The notes under the pieces: generated by a model
Told to the model about the DNA's origin: nothing
What the model saw: the letters and a program-made list of their open reading frames with translations, nothing else
Databases searched by the model: none
Program-made: the position numbers and the translations under genes
Source: Dechloromonas sp. HYN0024
Lineage (GTDB): Bacteria; Pseudomonadota; Gammaproteobacteria; Burkholderiales; Rhodocyclaceae
Assembly (NCBI RefSeq): GCF_003441615.1
Contig: NZ_CP031842.1
Location: 3,194,301 to 3,258,300, forward strand
Direction of reading: 5' to 3'
Length of the DNA stretch: 64,000 nucleotides
Shown here: positions 17,531-27,464 of the stretch, piece after piece
Layout: every line of letters starts with the position of its first letter
Position numbering within the stretch: the stretch's first letter is position 1

Positions 17531-20196
17531 CCTGGCATGCCGACACCGCCGACGCCGCTGCCCAGCGGCTGGGGGTCGATGTCGGCCTTGGCCTGAGCGA
17601 CGAAGAGGCGGCAGCTCGCCTGGCCCGACAAGGCCCCAACCACCCGACCGAACACCCTGGCAAACCAGCCTGGCGACGCCTCGCCGGGCAGTTCGTGCAG
17701 CCGCTTGTCGTCGTTCTGATCATCGCCGGCCTGATCACCGCAGCACTCGGCGAAGGACTCGACTCCGGCGTTATTTTCGCCGTCGTCATTGTGAACGCCC
17801 TGATCGGTTACTGGCAGGAAGCCAAGGCCGAAGGTGCGCTGGCCGCCCTGGCGCGCAGCGTCGCCACGCCGGTTACCGTGTGCCGTGGCGGCCACCGCTG
17901 CCAACTCGATGCCAAGCAACTGGTGAACGGTGACATCGTGACGGTCACTGCCGGTGACCGCATTCCGGCCGACCTCCGGCTGTTACAGCAACATGCCCTG
18001 CACATCGACGAATCGATGCTCACCGGGGAGTCTCAGCCTGTCGCCAAGAACGATAGCCCACTCCCTGTCGACACCGTGCTGGCCGACCGCCTGAACATGG
18101 CTTACGCCGGCACCACCGTACTGGCCGGGCAGGGCAGGGGACTGGTCATCGCTACCGGTGACGCCAGCGAAACCGGGCGCATCTCCGGACTGATCGCCGC
18201 AGCCCCCGACTTGGTCACGCCACTAACGCGCAAGATGGCGACCTTTTCGAACTGGCTGCTCAAGGCCATTGGTGCGTTGGCGCTACTCACCTTTGCCGTC
18301 GGTCTGGCCCGTGGCGAATCTGCCTTCGACATGTTCACCGCCGCCGTGGCACTCGCCATCGGGGCCATTCCGGAAGGGCTGCCGGCCGCCGTCACCGTCA
18401 CGCTGGCCATCGGCGTCAACCGCATGGCCAGACGACGGGCCATCATTCGCCACCTGCCGGCGGTTGAAACCCTGGGCAGCACGACCGTCATCTGTTCCGA
18501 CAAGACCGGCACCCTGACCGAAAATGCCATGACCGTGCGTGTCCTGTGGTGCGCCGGGAAAGGCTATGTCATCGATGGCCATGGCTACCAACCGCTTGGC
18601 ACCATCAGCCACGATGCCTTGCCGGCCAGCATCGACGGGACCCTCCGCGACAGCCTGATCGCCGGCGCGCTGTGCAACGACGCATCGCTCCGCCACGAGC
18701 ACGGTCAATGGAAGATCACCGGCGACCCGACTGAAGCGTCACTGCTCGTCGCCGCCCGCAAGGGTGGACTGGAAGAACATACCCTGCGCACCCTGTTGCC
18801 GCGCCTGGATGTCCTGCCCTTCGACGCCAGCCAGCAATTCATGGCAACGGCGCATCGTGCCGACGGCGAAACGGTGGTTTATGTGAAGGGGGCACTTGAA
18901 CGCCTGTTGCCCCTCTGCGTCGAGCAACTGTCAGCACAGGGACAGCCGCTGGCGATTGATCATGCCGCCATCGAAAAAATCGCCCATGCCTATGCCGAGC
19001 AAGGTCTGCGCGTTCTCCTGCTGGCCCGTCGGAATTTCCCCGCCAACCCGGATTTCAAACTGGTTGCAGAAAGCATTCAGGGGCTTTCCCTGATCGGTCT
19101 CGTCGGCATCATCGACCCGCCACGCAAAGCCGCCATTGGCGCCATCCGCAACTGCCATTCGGCCGGCATCCGGGTCAAGATGATTACCGGTGACCACGCC
19201 GTTACGGCCCTCGCCATTGCCCGCCAGATCGGACTCAACGCCGAGCGCGCCCTGACCGGCCGGGAACTGGCCAAACTTGACGCCAGCGCCCTGGCTGAGG
19301 CCGCCCATGCCGTGGACGTCTTCGCCCGCGTCGAGCCGGAACAGAAGCTGCGCCTGGTCCGCGCCCTGCAAGGACGCGGTGAGGTTGTTGCGATGACCGG
19401 CGACGGGGTCAACGATGCCCCGGCCCTGAAGCAGGCCGACATTGGCATTGCCATGGGGCTGGCCGGCACGGAAGTCGCCAAGGAAGCGGCAGCCATGGTC
19501 CTCACCGACGATAATTTTGCCAGCATCGAGGCCGCCGTCGAGGAGGGCCGTGGGGTCTGGGACAACCTCGTCAAATTCATCACATGGACGCTGCCGACCA
19601 ACTTCGGCGAAGGCCTGGTCATCGTTGCTGCCATCCTGTTCGGCGTAACGCTGCCCATCACGCCGCTGCAAATCCTCTGGATCAACATGACCACTGCCGT
19701 GCTGCTCGGCCTGCCTCTCGCCTTTGAGCCGATCGAGCGCAACATCATGCTGCGCGCCCCGCGCCGGCTCGACATGCCGGTTCTCGATGGCCACCTCATC
19801 CGCCGCATTATCCTCGTCTCGGTACTCCTGCTCAGCGGCGCCTTCGGTCTCTTCCTTTATGAGTTGGGGCAGGGCCACACCCTCGCCCAGGCCCGTACGG
19901 TGGCGGTTAACGTTTTCGTCATGGTGCAGATGACCTACCTCTTCAACTGCCGCTCACTGACTCGCGGTTTCTGGGGTCAGGGACTGTTTTCCAATCGCTG
20001 GCTGTGGGCCGGACTGAGTGCCATGCTGGGCCTTCAATTACTGCTGACCTACTGGCCACCGCTCAACGCTGCTTTCCAGACGACACCGATCGGCTGGCAG
20101 GAATGGCTCAATATCAGCCTGTTTGCCCTGCTCAGTTCGCTGATCATCGCCCTCGAAAAATTCCTGACGAGGGATCGCAAACAGCCAGCCACCTAA
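17479..20196 (+). CDS. Cation-transporting P-type ATPase, P2-like
   Basis: About 905 residues. Inner-membrane ion pump: the N-terminal cation ATPase domain includes GLSDEEAAARL, the actuator TGES is in the first third, IPEGLP at about residue 298 is the ion-binding signature of Ca2+/Na+ type (P2) pumps, phosphorylated Asp341 is in CSDKTGTLT and the hinge is GDGVNDAP near 641. Heavy-metal CPC motifs are absent. The only suitable start is GTG at 17479, inside vanZ in another frame; the ORF extends further upstream but that part is a vanZ shadow. The start is therefore the weakest part of the call. Calcium or another alkaline cation is the likely substrate. Confidence 0.9.
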   Translation: MALPDTTLPAADDAPGLAWHADTADAAAQRLGVDVGLGLSDEEAAARLARQGPNHPTEHPGKPAWRRLAGQFVQPLVVVLIIAGLITAALGEGLDSGVIFAVVIVNALIGYWQEAKAEGALAALARSVATPVTVCRGGHRCQLDAKQLVNGDIVTVTAGDRIPADLRLLQQHALHIDESMLTGESQPVAKNDSPLPVDTVLADRLNMAYAGTTVLAGQGRGLVIATGDASETGRISGLIAAAPDLVTPLTRKMATFSNWLLKAIGALALLTFAVGLARGESAFDMFTAAVALAIGAIPEGLPAAVTVTLAIGVNRMARRRAIIRHLPAVETLGSTTVICSDKTGTLTENAMTVRVLWCAGKGYVIDGHGYQPLGTISHDALPASIDGTLRDSLIAGALCNDASLRHEHGQWKITGDPTEASLLVAARKGGLEEHTLRTLLPRLDVLPFDASQQFMATAHRADGETVVYVKGALERLLPLCVEQLSAQGQPLAIDHAAIEKIAHAYAEQGLRVLLLARRNFPANPDFKLVAESIQGLSLIGLVGIIDPPRKAAIGAIRNCHSAGIRVKMITGDHAVTALAIARQIGLNAERALTGRELAKLDASALAEAAHAVDVFARVEPEQKLRLVRALQGRGEVVAMTGDGVNDAPALKQADIGIAMGLAGTEVAKEAAAMVLTDDNFASIEAAVEEGRGVWDNLVKFITWTLPTNFGEGLVIVAAILFGVTLPITPLQILWINMTTAVLLGLPLAFEPIERNIMLRAPRRLDMPVLDGHLIRRIILVSVLLLSGAFGLFLYELGQGHTLAQARTVAVNVFVMVQMTYLFNCRSLTRGFWGQGLFSNRWLWAGLSAMLGLQLLLTYWPPLNAAFQTTPIGWQEWLNISLFALLSSLIIALEKFLTRDRKQPAT

Positions 20197-20284
20197 GCGC
20201 CAAGCCCCTGTCCGCGCTATACGCGAAAACCGACCACGGCAAAAATCGCTTGCCGTGAACCGGTGTCATCAATCAAAAATCACG

Positions 20285-23086
20285 CTAGAACTCGGACCAG
20301 TCTCCCGCATCACTGACCTGAATCTGCGGCCGGGCGGTAACCGCCTGGTGCGTCGGCCCGGTCAGCTTATGGGGGAATGCGACAACGCGATGGCCGAGCG
20401 GCCTGATGCGGTCCGACGCCTCGTCGGTCAGCCTGAACATACCAACCGCTTCGGCCAGCCCGCGGGCCTGCTCCTCAAGACTCTCGGCGGCGGCAGCAGC
20501 CTGTTCGACCAGCGCAGCATTCTGCTGGGTGACATCGTCGATCTGGCTGATCGCCCGTGCCACATGGTCGATGCCACTGCTCTGCTCACGACTGGCGTTG
20601 GCAATGTCGATAACCAGATCGGCCACCTGCTCGAAGCTCGAAACCACTTCGTCCATCGTCCGGCCCGACTGGTCGACCAGTTTGCAGCCGACCTCGACCG
20701 TATCCACCGACTCGTCGATCAGGCGCTTGATCTCTTTGGCTGCCGTCGCACTGCGCTGGGCAAGATTACGCACCTCGCTGGCGACCACGGCAAAGCCGCG
20801 CCCCTGCTCCCCGGCCCGCGCCGCTTCGACGGCGGCATTAAGGGCAAGGATGTTGGTCTGGAAAGCGATGCCATCGATGACGCTGATGATCTCGGCAATC
20901 TTGCGCGAGCTGCTCCGAATGTCGGTCATTGTCTCGACGACCTGCCTGACGACCTCTCCGCTATGGCGGGCAATAGCATGCGAGTTTTTCGCCAGTTCAT
21001 TGGCCTGATGCGCACTTTCGGCATTCTGCCGGACCGTCGAGTTCAACTCCTCCATCGAGCTTGAGGTCTCTTCCAGACTGCCGGCCTGTTCCTCGGTACG
21101 CGCCGACAAATCCTGGTTACCGCTGGCAATTTCCTTCGCTGCCACATTGATGGCCTGGGTCGCCTCGCTGATCTGGCCGAGCACCTCGCGCAGACGCGCC
21201 ACGGTCGAATTGGTGTCGTCCTTGAGCTGGCCAAACATTCCCTGATAGTCGCCACGCATGGTTTGCGTCAGATCACCCCGGGCCAGCGCCCCGAGCACTT
21301 CGCCAACCGCCGCCAGACCGCTCGAGGCTGTCGCCAGCAACTGGTTCAAGCCGGCCGCCAGATTGAGGAAGAAACCCTGCTTGCCGTCGATCAACAGACG
21401 CTGGCTGAAATCGCCATCGACCGCCCCGGAAACGATGCGTTCGATCTCCCGCTCGACCGAGACTTCGGCAGTACGATCCAGCCACTGAGTGGCTCGTCCG
21501 AGATAGGCGCCGGTAGCGTTGTAAACCGGACTCGAAGTCACCCGCAGTTGTTTGCCGGCCATCTCCATCTCGAATGTTCGCGGTGCCGCCAGTTCGGCAG
21601 CAAATGCGGTCCGTCCGGTGTCGTTGTCAATCAGATCGGCGATGCGCCGTCCGACCATGCGGTCCGCAGCAAATCCCGGCGAGCGGTCGGCCAGTTGGGG
21701 CGCCATGTCGCGCCACAGGGCTTGCGCCGCACCATTCAGATAGACCACCAGGTTCTGGTCGTCACAAATGGTCATCGGCATGGCCGCGCCATCCAGCGCA
21801 TTCTTGATGCGCGTCATCTCCTCCGCATTACGTCGTGTTTCGGAGACCTCGAAGCCCATTCGGGTCTGCAGGATTTGCAGGCCCTGCATGGTCTGGCCGA
21901 TTTCATCAGCACGGGAGATATCAATCGCGTTGGCGTAATTTCCCTGCAGGATATTGGCGAAGATAGTGTCCATTTCCCTGATCGGCCGACGAATGCTGCG
22001 GGCCAGCAACCACGCCACCAGCATCCCGACCAGCACAGCCAGAACGCCTGCCAGAAGGGATAGGTGACTGGCCCTGAGGACCTGATCCTGAACCTCCTGG
22101 CGGCCCCGGGCGGATTTCTCGCCGAGGGCCTTGCGGCCATCCAGCAGGAGCTTCTTGTACGCCCGCCAGACCGGCGTCTCCTTGTCGTTCAGCAAGCGCT
22201 GGGCGACCGGCCCATCGCCCTCCCTGACGGCAGCCAGGATTTTTTCGTGAATATCGGCCTGCTCGGCCCGCATGCCACTGATCTGCTCCAGCAACTGTCG
22301 GACTTCAGCGTCAGCGGCAGACAACTGACGAGCAATTTCAAGTTGCTTCTGGAAATCGGACCTGGCCTGCTCGAGATTCTCAAAAGCCTTCTTGTTTTGC
22401 GCATCGAGAATGATATTGCGCAGGGCCTGCCCGGACTGAAGGCCCTGGGCATACATCTCGGAAAAGCTGTCGAGGAGCGCCTGGTCATGATTCACATAAG
22501 CGCCGAAACGATCCTGTGTTTCCTGCATGCCAAACCAGGAACTACCCATGGCGATCGCGCCGATGATGATGATGACACCAATACCGCCCCAGAGTTTTGC
22601 AGCGACTCCGAGGGAGGGAAGACCCGATCGGCCGCGCCCCACCACCTGCCCATAGCGGATGACCAGATTCCCCTGCTGATGTTCGCGGAATCGCCGATAA
22701 GTCTCCTCGTGCTCACGCACCGTTTCGCGTGACGGCATCCGCTGTACCGACAAATAACCGGTCACTGATCCGTTTTCGATAATCGGCGCAATGTTTGACC
22801 AAGCCCAGTAGTGATCACCGTTCTGGCACCGGTTCTTGACTACCCCGGCCCATGGACGGCCTGCCTTGAGGGCCGCCCAGAAATCCTCGAAGACCTCGAC
22901 CGGCATATCAGGGTGACGGACGATATTGTGCGATTGACCCAGCAACTCCTGCTCGGCAAAGCCGCTGATCTCGAGAAAGTCTCGATTGACGTAGGTAATA
23001 CGGCCCTTCAGGTCGGTTTTTGAAACGACCAGATGGTCATCTCGCAATAGCCGTTCTTTCTGGGTAATCGGCAGGTTGGTTCTCAT
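20285..23086 (-). CDS. Methyl-accepting chemotaxis protein with N-terminal PAS domain
   Basis: 933 residues. Aer-like N-terminal PAS (about 15-125), a membrane segment near 168-190, a helical periplasmic region, a second membrane segment near 345, HAMP, a second PAS-like region (about 430-540) and a long signalling coiled coil with the hairpin tip EQGRGFAVVASEVRNLAQR. The C-terminus ends DWSEF, which fits the xWxxF pentapeptide that tethers CheR/CheB in E. coli receptors. No che genes are nearby, so this is an orphan receptor probably reading redox or a metabolic signal. Confidence 0.92.
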   Translation of the reverse strand: MRTNLPITQKERLLRDDHLVVSKTDLKGRITYVNRDFLEISGFAEQELLGQSHNIVRHPDMPVEVFEDFWAALKAGRPWAGVVKNRCQNGDHYWAWSNIAPIIENGSVTGYLSVQRMPSRETVREHEETYRRFREHQQGNLVIRYGQVVGRGRSGLPSLGVAAKLWGGIGVIIIIGAIAMGSSWFGMQETQDRFGAYVNHDQALLDSFSEMYAQGLQSGQALRNIILDAQNKKAFENLEQARSDFQKQLEIARQLSAADAEVRQLLEQISGMRAEQADIHEKILAAVREGDGPVAQRLLNDKETPVWRAYKKLLLDGRKALGEKSARGRQEVQDQVLRASHLSLLAGVLAVLVGMLVAWLLARSIRRPIREMDTIFANILQGNYANAIDISRADEIGQTMQGLQILQTRMGFEVSETRRNAEEMTRIKNALDGAAMPMTICDDQNLVVYLNGAAQALWRDMAPQLADRSPGFAADRMVGRRIADLIDNDTGRTAFAAELAAPRTFEMEMAGKQLRVTSSPVYNATGAYLGRATQWLDRTAEVSVEREIERIVSGAVDGDFSQRLLIDGKQGFFLNLAAGLNQLLATASSGLAAVGEVLGALARGDLTQTMRGDYQGMFGQLKDDTNSTVARLREVLGQISEATQAINVAAKEIASGNQDLSARTEEQAGSLEETSSSMEELNSTVRQNAESAHQANELAKNSHAIARHSGEVVRQVVETMTDIRSSSRKIAEIISVIDGIAFQTNILALNAAVEAARAGEQGRGFAVVASEVRNLAQRSATAAKEIKRLIDESVDTVEVGCKLVDQSGRTMDEVVSSFEQVADLVIDIANASREQSSGIDHVARAISQIDDVTQQNAALVEQAAAAAESLEEQARGLAEAVGMFRLTDEASDRIRPLGHRVVAFPHKLTGPTHQAVTARPQIQVSDAGDWSEF

Positions 23087-23220
23087 TGTTCAACTCTTGG
23101 TTGGTAAAACAATTCTTCAAGCCGCCTACTGCGCAGCGAAATACCCCATTTGGCATCCCGCCAATATAGCGCAAACGCGTCATATTCAGTCGGCCAGCCA
23201 GCCGTCTGAAACAGCATCCC

Positions 23221-23234
23221 GTTTCACGTGAAAC
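23221..23234. promoter_or_regulatory. parS-like ParB binding site, site 1
   Basis: GTTTCACGTGAAAC is a perfect 14-bp palindrome identical to the core of the conserved bacterial parS site. It lies in the 240-bp gap between the divergent chemoreceptor and ferredoxin genes. Two further sites are at 42547 and 54992. Confidence 0.8.
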
Positions 23235-23296
23235 CTCTGCACCGGCAAGCCTGCGGCTGCACGGCATTCTCCTGCTGGCACCGGGGCCGGGAATAC

Positions 23297-23302
23297 TATA
23301 AT
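23297..23302 (+). promoter_or_regulatory. Candidate -10 element of the ferredoxin operon
   Basis: A perfect TATAAT is followed 10 nt later by the GGAGG Shine-Dalgarno (23313-23317) of the gene starting at 23327. No strong -35 hexamer is visible. Confidence 0.45.
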
Positions 23303-23326
23303 TGACGCTATTGGAGGATGAATTAG

Positions 23327-23635
23327 ATGAGCCATTTCAAACACCACGTGTTTTTCTGCTGCAACCAGCGCGAACCCGGCGAAAGCTGTTGCAATGCGCT
23401 GGGTGCCACAGAAATGCAAACCTATGCCAAGGACCGTATCGCCCAGCTCAAGATGAAGGGGCAGGGCAAGGTGCGCATCAACAAGGCGGGCTGCCTTGAC
23501 CGCTGCGACCAGGGTCCGGTCATGGTGGTGTACCCCGAGGCGGTCTGGTATACCTACGTGGACAAGGAAGATGTCGAGGAAATCATCCTGGAACACCTGA
23601 TCAACGGCCGTATCGTGGAGCGCCTGAAGGTATGA
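23327..23635 (+). CDS. Thioredoxin-like [2Fe-2S] ferredoxin
   Basis: 102 residues, COG3411 type. Cluster ligands are expected among Cys11/12, Cys21/22, Cys56 and Cys60; the C-x3-C pair in AGCLDRC and the upstream pair about 10 residues apart fit the thioredoxin-like ferredoxin pattern also found in NuoE and in Shethna-type ferredoxins. The doubled Cys residues at both upstream positions are notable. Cytoplasmic electron carrier with unknown partner. It overlaps the next gene as ATGA. Confidence 0.88.
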   Translation: MSHFKHHVFFCCNQREPGESCCNALGATEMQTYAKDRIAQLKMKGQGKVRINKAGCLDRCDQGPVMVVYPEAVWYTYVDKEDVEEIILEHLINGRIVERLKV

Positions 23636-24270
23636 AAACTGTCGAAGAAAAAATTGTCGTCGATGGCCCGGTCGGCAAGATCGACGTCATCATGGAGCGC
23701 CCGGATGCCCCCAAGGGCATCGCCCTGATCGCTCACCCCCATCCGATGGGTGGCGGAGCCAACACCAACAAGGTGGCCTACACGTTGGCCCGTACCTTCG
23801 TCGCCCTCGGCTACGCTGCCTTTCGCCCCAACTTCCGGGGCGTCGGCGGCACCGAAGGTGTCCATGATGAAGGCCATGGCGAAGTCGACGACCTGCTCGC
23901 CGTTCTCGACGACGCCAAGTGCCGGTGCGGCAACCTGCCGGTTGCCCTGGCCGGCTTCTCCTTCGGTGCCTTCTGCCAGACCCGTGTCGCCAAGCGACTG
24001 GCTGAGGCCGGCCATCCGGCCCAGCGTCTGGTGCTGGTCGGCACCGCCGCCGGGCATGTCGAAGGCAGCCGCCAGTACGACACCGAAGCCGTGCCGCACG
24101 ACACCATCGTCATCCATGGCGCTGAAGACACCCTTGTCCCACCGGCCAATGTCTACGCCTGGGCCTTGCCGCTCGACCTGCCGGTCGTCGTCGTGCCGGG
24201 TGCCGACCATTTCTTCCACCGTCGCCTGCACCTCATCCGCGACATCGTGACGCGGGCATGGCGGCACTAA
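23632..24270 (+). CDS. Alpha/beta hydrolase, COG2945 type
   Basis: 212 residues. Alpha/beta-hydrolase fold with HPHPMGGG near 35-42, nucleophile Ser in GFSFG, and a late His in ADHFFH. The substrate is unknown; family members are annotated as serine esterases. No signal peptide. It is translationally coupled to the ferredoxin gene upstream and overlaps the ABC ATPase gene downstream by 13 nt. Confidence 0.85.
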   Translation: MKTVEEKIVVDGPVGKIDVIMERPDAPKGIALIAHPHPMGGGANTNKVAYTLARTFVALGYAAFRPNFRGVGGTEGVHDEGHGEVDDLLAVLDDAKCRCGNLPVALAGFSFGAFCQTRVAKRLAEAGHPAQRLVLVGTAAGHVEGSRQYDTEAVPHDTIVIHGAEDTLVPPANVYAWALPLDLPVVVVPGADHFFHRRLHLIRDIVTRAWRH

Positions 24271-25175
24271 GCGCCAGCAGCCTCCGCAAGACCTACGCCG
24301 GCACCGAAGTTGTTGCCGGACTGTCGTTCGCCGTCGAGCCCGGCACCTGTTTCGGCCTGCTCGGTCCAAACGGCGCCGGCAAGACGACGACGCTGCGTCT
24401 CTGCCTCGGCCTGACGGCGCCGGATAGCGGTGACATCACACTCAACGGCCACGCTATTCCCGACGATGCACAGGCAGCACGGGCACGGGTTGGCGTGGTG
24501 CCACAGTTCGACAATCTCGACCCCGATTTCACCTGCGCCGAAAACCTCCTCGTCTTCGGTCGCTATTTCGGCATGAAAGATGCCGACATTCGCGCCAAAA
24601 TTCCCCAATTACTCGATTTCGCCGGCCTGTCCAGCAAGGCCGAGGCGCGGATCGCGACCCTGTCCGGCGGCATGAAGCGCCGGCTGACACTGGCTCGCGC
24701 CCTGGTCAACGATCCCGACATCATCTTTCTTGACGAACCGACGACCGGACTCGACCCACAGGCCCGCCACCTCATCTGGGACCGCCTGAAACAACTCAAA
24801 TCGGCCGGCAAGACGCTGATCCTGACGACCCATTTCATGGATGAAGCGGAACGCCTGTGCGATACGCTGATCATCATTGACCATGGTCGCAAGATTGCCG
24901 AGGGCAGTCCGCGCCAGCTCATCGCCGAGCAGATCGAACCCCAGGTAATCGAGGTTTTCGAAGAATCCGAGGGGCAACTGGACATATTCGTCATGGCCCA
25001 GAAGGATCTCGCCGACCGCGTCGAAACCAGCGGCGAAACGGCTTTCTTTTATTGCCGGGACCCACGCCAATTGCTTGCCCGACTGGCTGAAGCGAGCGGC
25101 TTGCGCTACCTCCACCGCGCCTCCAACCTCGAAGACGTCTTCATCAAGCTGACCGGACGCGAACTGCGCGACTAA
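24258..25175 (+). CDS. ABC transporter ATP-binding protein, NodI-like
   Basis: 305 residues: Walker [10 protein letters not shown], signature LSGGMKRR, Walker [14 protein letters not shown], then the C-terminal extension of about 70 residues ending [15 protein letters not shown] that is typical of NodI/CcmA/DrrA-type exporters of ABC-2 systems. Nod factor itself is not implied. No permease follows; the matching NodJ-like permease is 5.8 kb away at 30982, also on the plus strand. Third gene of the operon beginning at 23327. Confidence 0.88.
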   Translation: MAALSASSLRKTYAGTEVVAGLSFAVEPGTCFGLLGPNGAGKTTTLRLCLGLTAPDSGDITLNGHAIPDDAQAARARVGVVPQFDNLDPDFTCAENLLVFGRYFGMKDADIRAKIPQLLDFAGLSSKAEARIATLSGGMKRRLTLARALVNDPDIIFLDEPTTGLDPQARHLIWDRLKQLKSAGKTLILTTHFMDEAERLCDTLIIIDHGRKIAEGSPRQLIAEQIEPQVIEVFEESEGQLDIFVMAQKDLADRVETSGETAFFYCRDPRQLLARLAEASGLRYLHRASNLEDVFIKLTGRELRD

Positions 25176-25181
25176 AGACCG

Positions 25182-25952
25182 TTAGCCGACCAGGGCGCTG
25201 ACCGCCGCGGCAAAATCGTCGTAGGTTGCCACCGGCCGAAGGTCCGGATGGGCATCGTCACCGGCCCTGAATTTTCCCGTTCGCACAAGAATGCCGGGGA
25301 TTCCGGCCGCCTGAGCACCCCCGATGTCATCGGCCAGATCGTCACCGATCAGCACCGCTTCAGCCGCCCCAACACCCAGCTCGGACAAGGCCGCGGTGAA
25401 GAAGGAAAGGGCCGGCTTGCCGGTGATTTCTGCCTTGATCCCGGCCGAGAACTCCAGTCCGGCGACAAAGGCTCCCATATCGAGGGACAGGCCATCGCCT
25501 TCCATGAAATAGCGATTACGCGCCATCGCCATCAGCGGCACGCCCTGCATCAATAGGCGGAAGGCATGGTTGAGGATAGGGTAGGTGAAATGCGTCCCCA
25601 TATCCCCGAGTACAACGATGTCGGGATGGGGATCGCTGTCTCCCATTTCCTCGGCAATATCGGGATGCACCAGCCACAAAGGGCGCCGTCCCCGGCTACG
25701 CACCAGCGTCCGAGCGGCCAGCGCCGCCGTCTGGATTTCGCTGGCCGCCAGGGTAAAGCCCATGCGCTGCAATTTGGCAAAAAGGAGGGGGCTGGGCGTA
25801 CGCGTCGTATTGGTCAGAAACCGCAGGGGCAGCCCCGAGGCACGCAGCCGGTCAAGCGCCCGCACGGCTCCGGGCAAGGCATCATCGCCGGTATGCAGGA
25901 CGCCGGCCAGATCGATCAACACGGCTTTTGGTGACATTGTTGGTGCCATCAT
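25182..25952 (-). CDS. HAD-IIA family phosphatase, LHPP-like
   Basis: 256 residues. The nucleophile is the Asp in VLIDLAG; motif II is TNTTR, and motif III/IV GDDLADDIGGAQAAGI lies near 200. The second Asp of the usual DxD is Ala, as in the LHPP branch, where it is Ser. The C2 cap lies between. LHPP hydrolyses phosphohistidine, phospholysine or pyrophosphate, so small phosphorylated compounds are plausible substrates. Starts at 25952, 25949 and 25937 are all possible; GGGAG just upstream favours the first two. Convergent with the NodI-like gene. Confidence 0.85.
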   Translation of the reverse strand: MMAPTMSPKAVLIDLAGVLHTGDDALPGAVRALDRLRASGLPLRFLTNTTRTPSPLLFAKLQRMGFTLAASEIQTAALAARTLVRSRGRRPLWLVHPDIAEEMGDSDPHPDIVVLGDMGTHFTYPILNHAFRLLMQGVPLMAMARNRYFMEGDGLSLDMGAFVAGLEFSAGIKAEITGKPALSFFTAALSELGVGAAEAVLIGDDLADDIGGAQAAGIPGILVRTGKFRAGDDAHPDLRPVATYDDFAAAVSALVG

Positions 25953-26026
25953 CCGCTCCCACCGTTGAGTGCTGGAAATGCTTGGATTATGGATTTTGTC
26001 TAAAGTTTTGTCGCTGTCAGCCCAAA

Positions 26027-26054
26027 TTGAACGACCAATCAGTCAGGATAAAAT
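26027..26054 (+). promoter_or_regulatory. Promoter of the TPR-glycosyltransferase gene
   Basis: TTGAAC (26027-26032), a 16-nt spacer and TAAAAT (26049-26054). The transcript would begin at or next to the A of the ATG at 26061, which predicts a leaderless mRNA; no Shine-Dalgarno is present. Confidence 0.6.
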
Positions 26055-26060
26055 GACACG

Positions 26061-27458
26061 ATGACAACCCCTTGCGCCGCAGCCGAACAGCAGTTTTACG
26101 AAGGACTCCGCCTGCTCGGCCTGGGCCAGTACGCGGCAGCTGAAGCGGCTTTTCGCGGTGCCTTGCAATTGGCCCCGGGCCTGGCCGAGGCCCACGCCAA
26201 CCTGGGCTTCCTGCTCGACCGCGAGGGCCGTTGGCCGGAAGCCGAGGCCAGCTACCGCCAGGCTCTGGCAATCAACCCCGGACAGGTTCAAACGATCATC
26301 AACCTGGGGGCGCTGCTCGAGTCCGAAACCCGCTTTAGCGAAGCACTGGAAGCCTATCGGCAGGCGCTGGCCCTTGATCCTGAGTCACCTGCAGCCTGGT
26401 CAAACCTCGGCGTCCTCCTGACCTGCATGAAGCAGGAAACAGAAGCCGAGCATTGCTTGCGCACCGCACTCGAACTGGCCCCGGATTATCGCAAGGCCTC
26501 GTTCAACCTCGCCCACCTGCTCCTCCGTCAGGGACGCTACGAGGAAGGCTGGTTGCGCATGGAATCCCGCGACTGGTATGAACAGATCCAGAAACACCTC
26601 GGCATGCCACGCTGGCAGGGCGAACCGCTCGCCGACAAATCGATCCTGATCGGGCTGGAAGCCGGTCATGGCGACATGATCCAGTTTTGCCGTTTTGGCC
26701 AACGGCTCAAGGAACAGGGTGCCAGGCGCCTATCCATTCTCTGCCACCCGCCCCTGAAAGGCCTGTTCCAGCAGCTTGCCGGCATCGATGACGTCATTGC
26801 CGTAGGCGATCCCGATCCCGGCGTTCTCTGGGACTACTGGACGCCTCCGTTAAGCCAGCCGTTTTACCTGAACACGCGGCTCGACACGATCCCGGCCGAC
26901 CTGCCTTACCTGCAGGCCGAGCCCGACAAGATTGCCCGTTGGCGGGCCATCATGGGCGACACCGGCCGCGCCCTGCGGGTCGGACTGGTGTGGAAGGGCA
27001 ATTCCCGTTTTGAAAACGACGCCCATCGTTCCCTTCGCTCGCTACATGATCTGGCGCCGCTCGGCGAATTGCCCGGCATACGCTATTTCAGCCTGCAAAA
27101 AGGCGGCGGCGAAGACGAGGCGACAAGCCCCGCAGCCCCTTTTCCCATCGTCGCTCTCGGTAGCCAGATCGCCGATTTTTCCGACGCCGCAGCGATCATC
27201 GTTAATCTCGATCTGGTGATCACTGTCGACACCGCCTACGCCCATCTGGCAGGTGCGCTCGGCCGGCCCTGCTGGGTGATGCTGCCCGATTACAAGACCG
27301 ACTGGCGATGGCTGGCCGGGCGAACCGATTCGCCATGGTATCCGGGGGTCATGCGGCTATTTCGCCAGGACAGTTCAGGCACCTGGGGGCCGGTCATCGC
27401 CAGGCTACAAGCTGACCTCGCCGACTTTGGCTGCAATGCCGGGTCCCGTACTGCGTAA
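26061..27458 (+). CDS. TPR protein with C-terminal glycosyltransferase-9-like domain
   Basis: 465 residues. About five tetratricopeptide repeats (residues 5-170, for example AHANLGFLLDREGRWPEAEASY) are joined to a domain of about 270 residues resembling the Rossmann-type glycosyltransferase fold, with GLVWKGN and DTAYAHLAGALGRPCWVMLP, the latter like the nucleotide-sugar site of ADP-heptose transferases. Such proteins occur near flagellar and LPS loci, where they may glycosylate proteins. No signal peptide. Convergent with the radical SAM gene (6-nt gap). Confidence 0.85.
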   Translation: MTTPCAAAEQQFYEGLRLLGLGQYAAAEAAFRGALQLAPGLAEAHANLGFLLDREGRWPEAEASYRQALAINPGQVQTIINLGALLESETRFSEALEAYRQALALDPESPAAWSNLGVLLTCMKQETEAEHCLRTALELAPDYRKASFNLAHLLLRQGRYEEGWLRMESRDWYEQIQKHLGMPRWQGEPLADKSILIGLEAGHGDMIQFCRFGQRLKEQGARRLSILCHPPLKGLFQQLAGIDDVIAVGDPDPGVLWDYWTPPLSQPFYLNTRLDTIPADLPYLQAEPDKIARWRAIMGDTGRALRVGLVWKGNSRFENDAHRSLRSLHDLAPLGELPGIRYFSLQKGGGEDEATSPAAPFPIVALGSQIADFSDAAAIIVNLDLVITVDTAYAHLAGALGRPCWVMLPDYKTDWRWLAGRTDSPWYPGVMRLFRQDSSGTWGPVIARLQADLADFGCNAGSRTA

Positions 27459-27464
27459 ATGGCT

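Noticed and set aside
18931..19878. A 315-codon frame antisense to the P-type ATPase
   Set aside because: It mirrors a strongly conserved ATPase region in a high-GC gene; no motif, no start context.
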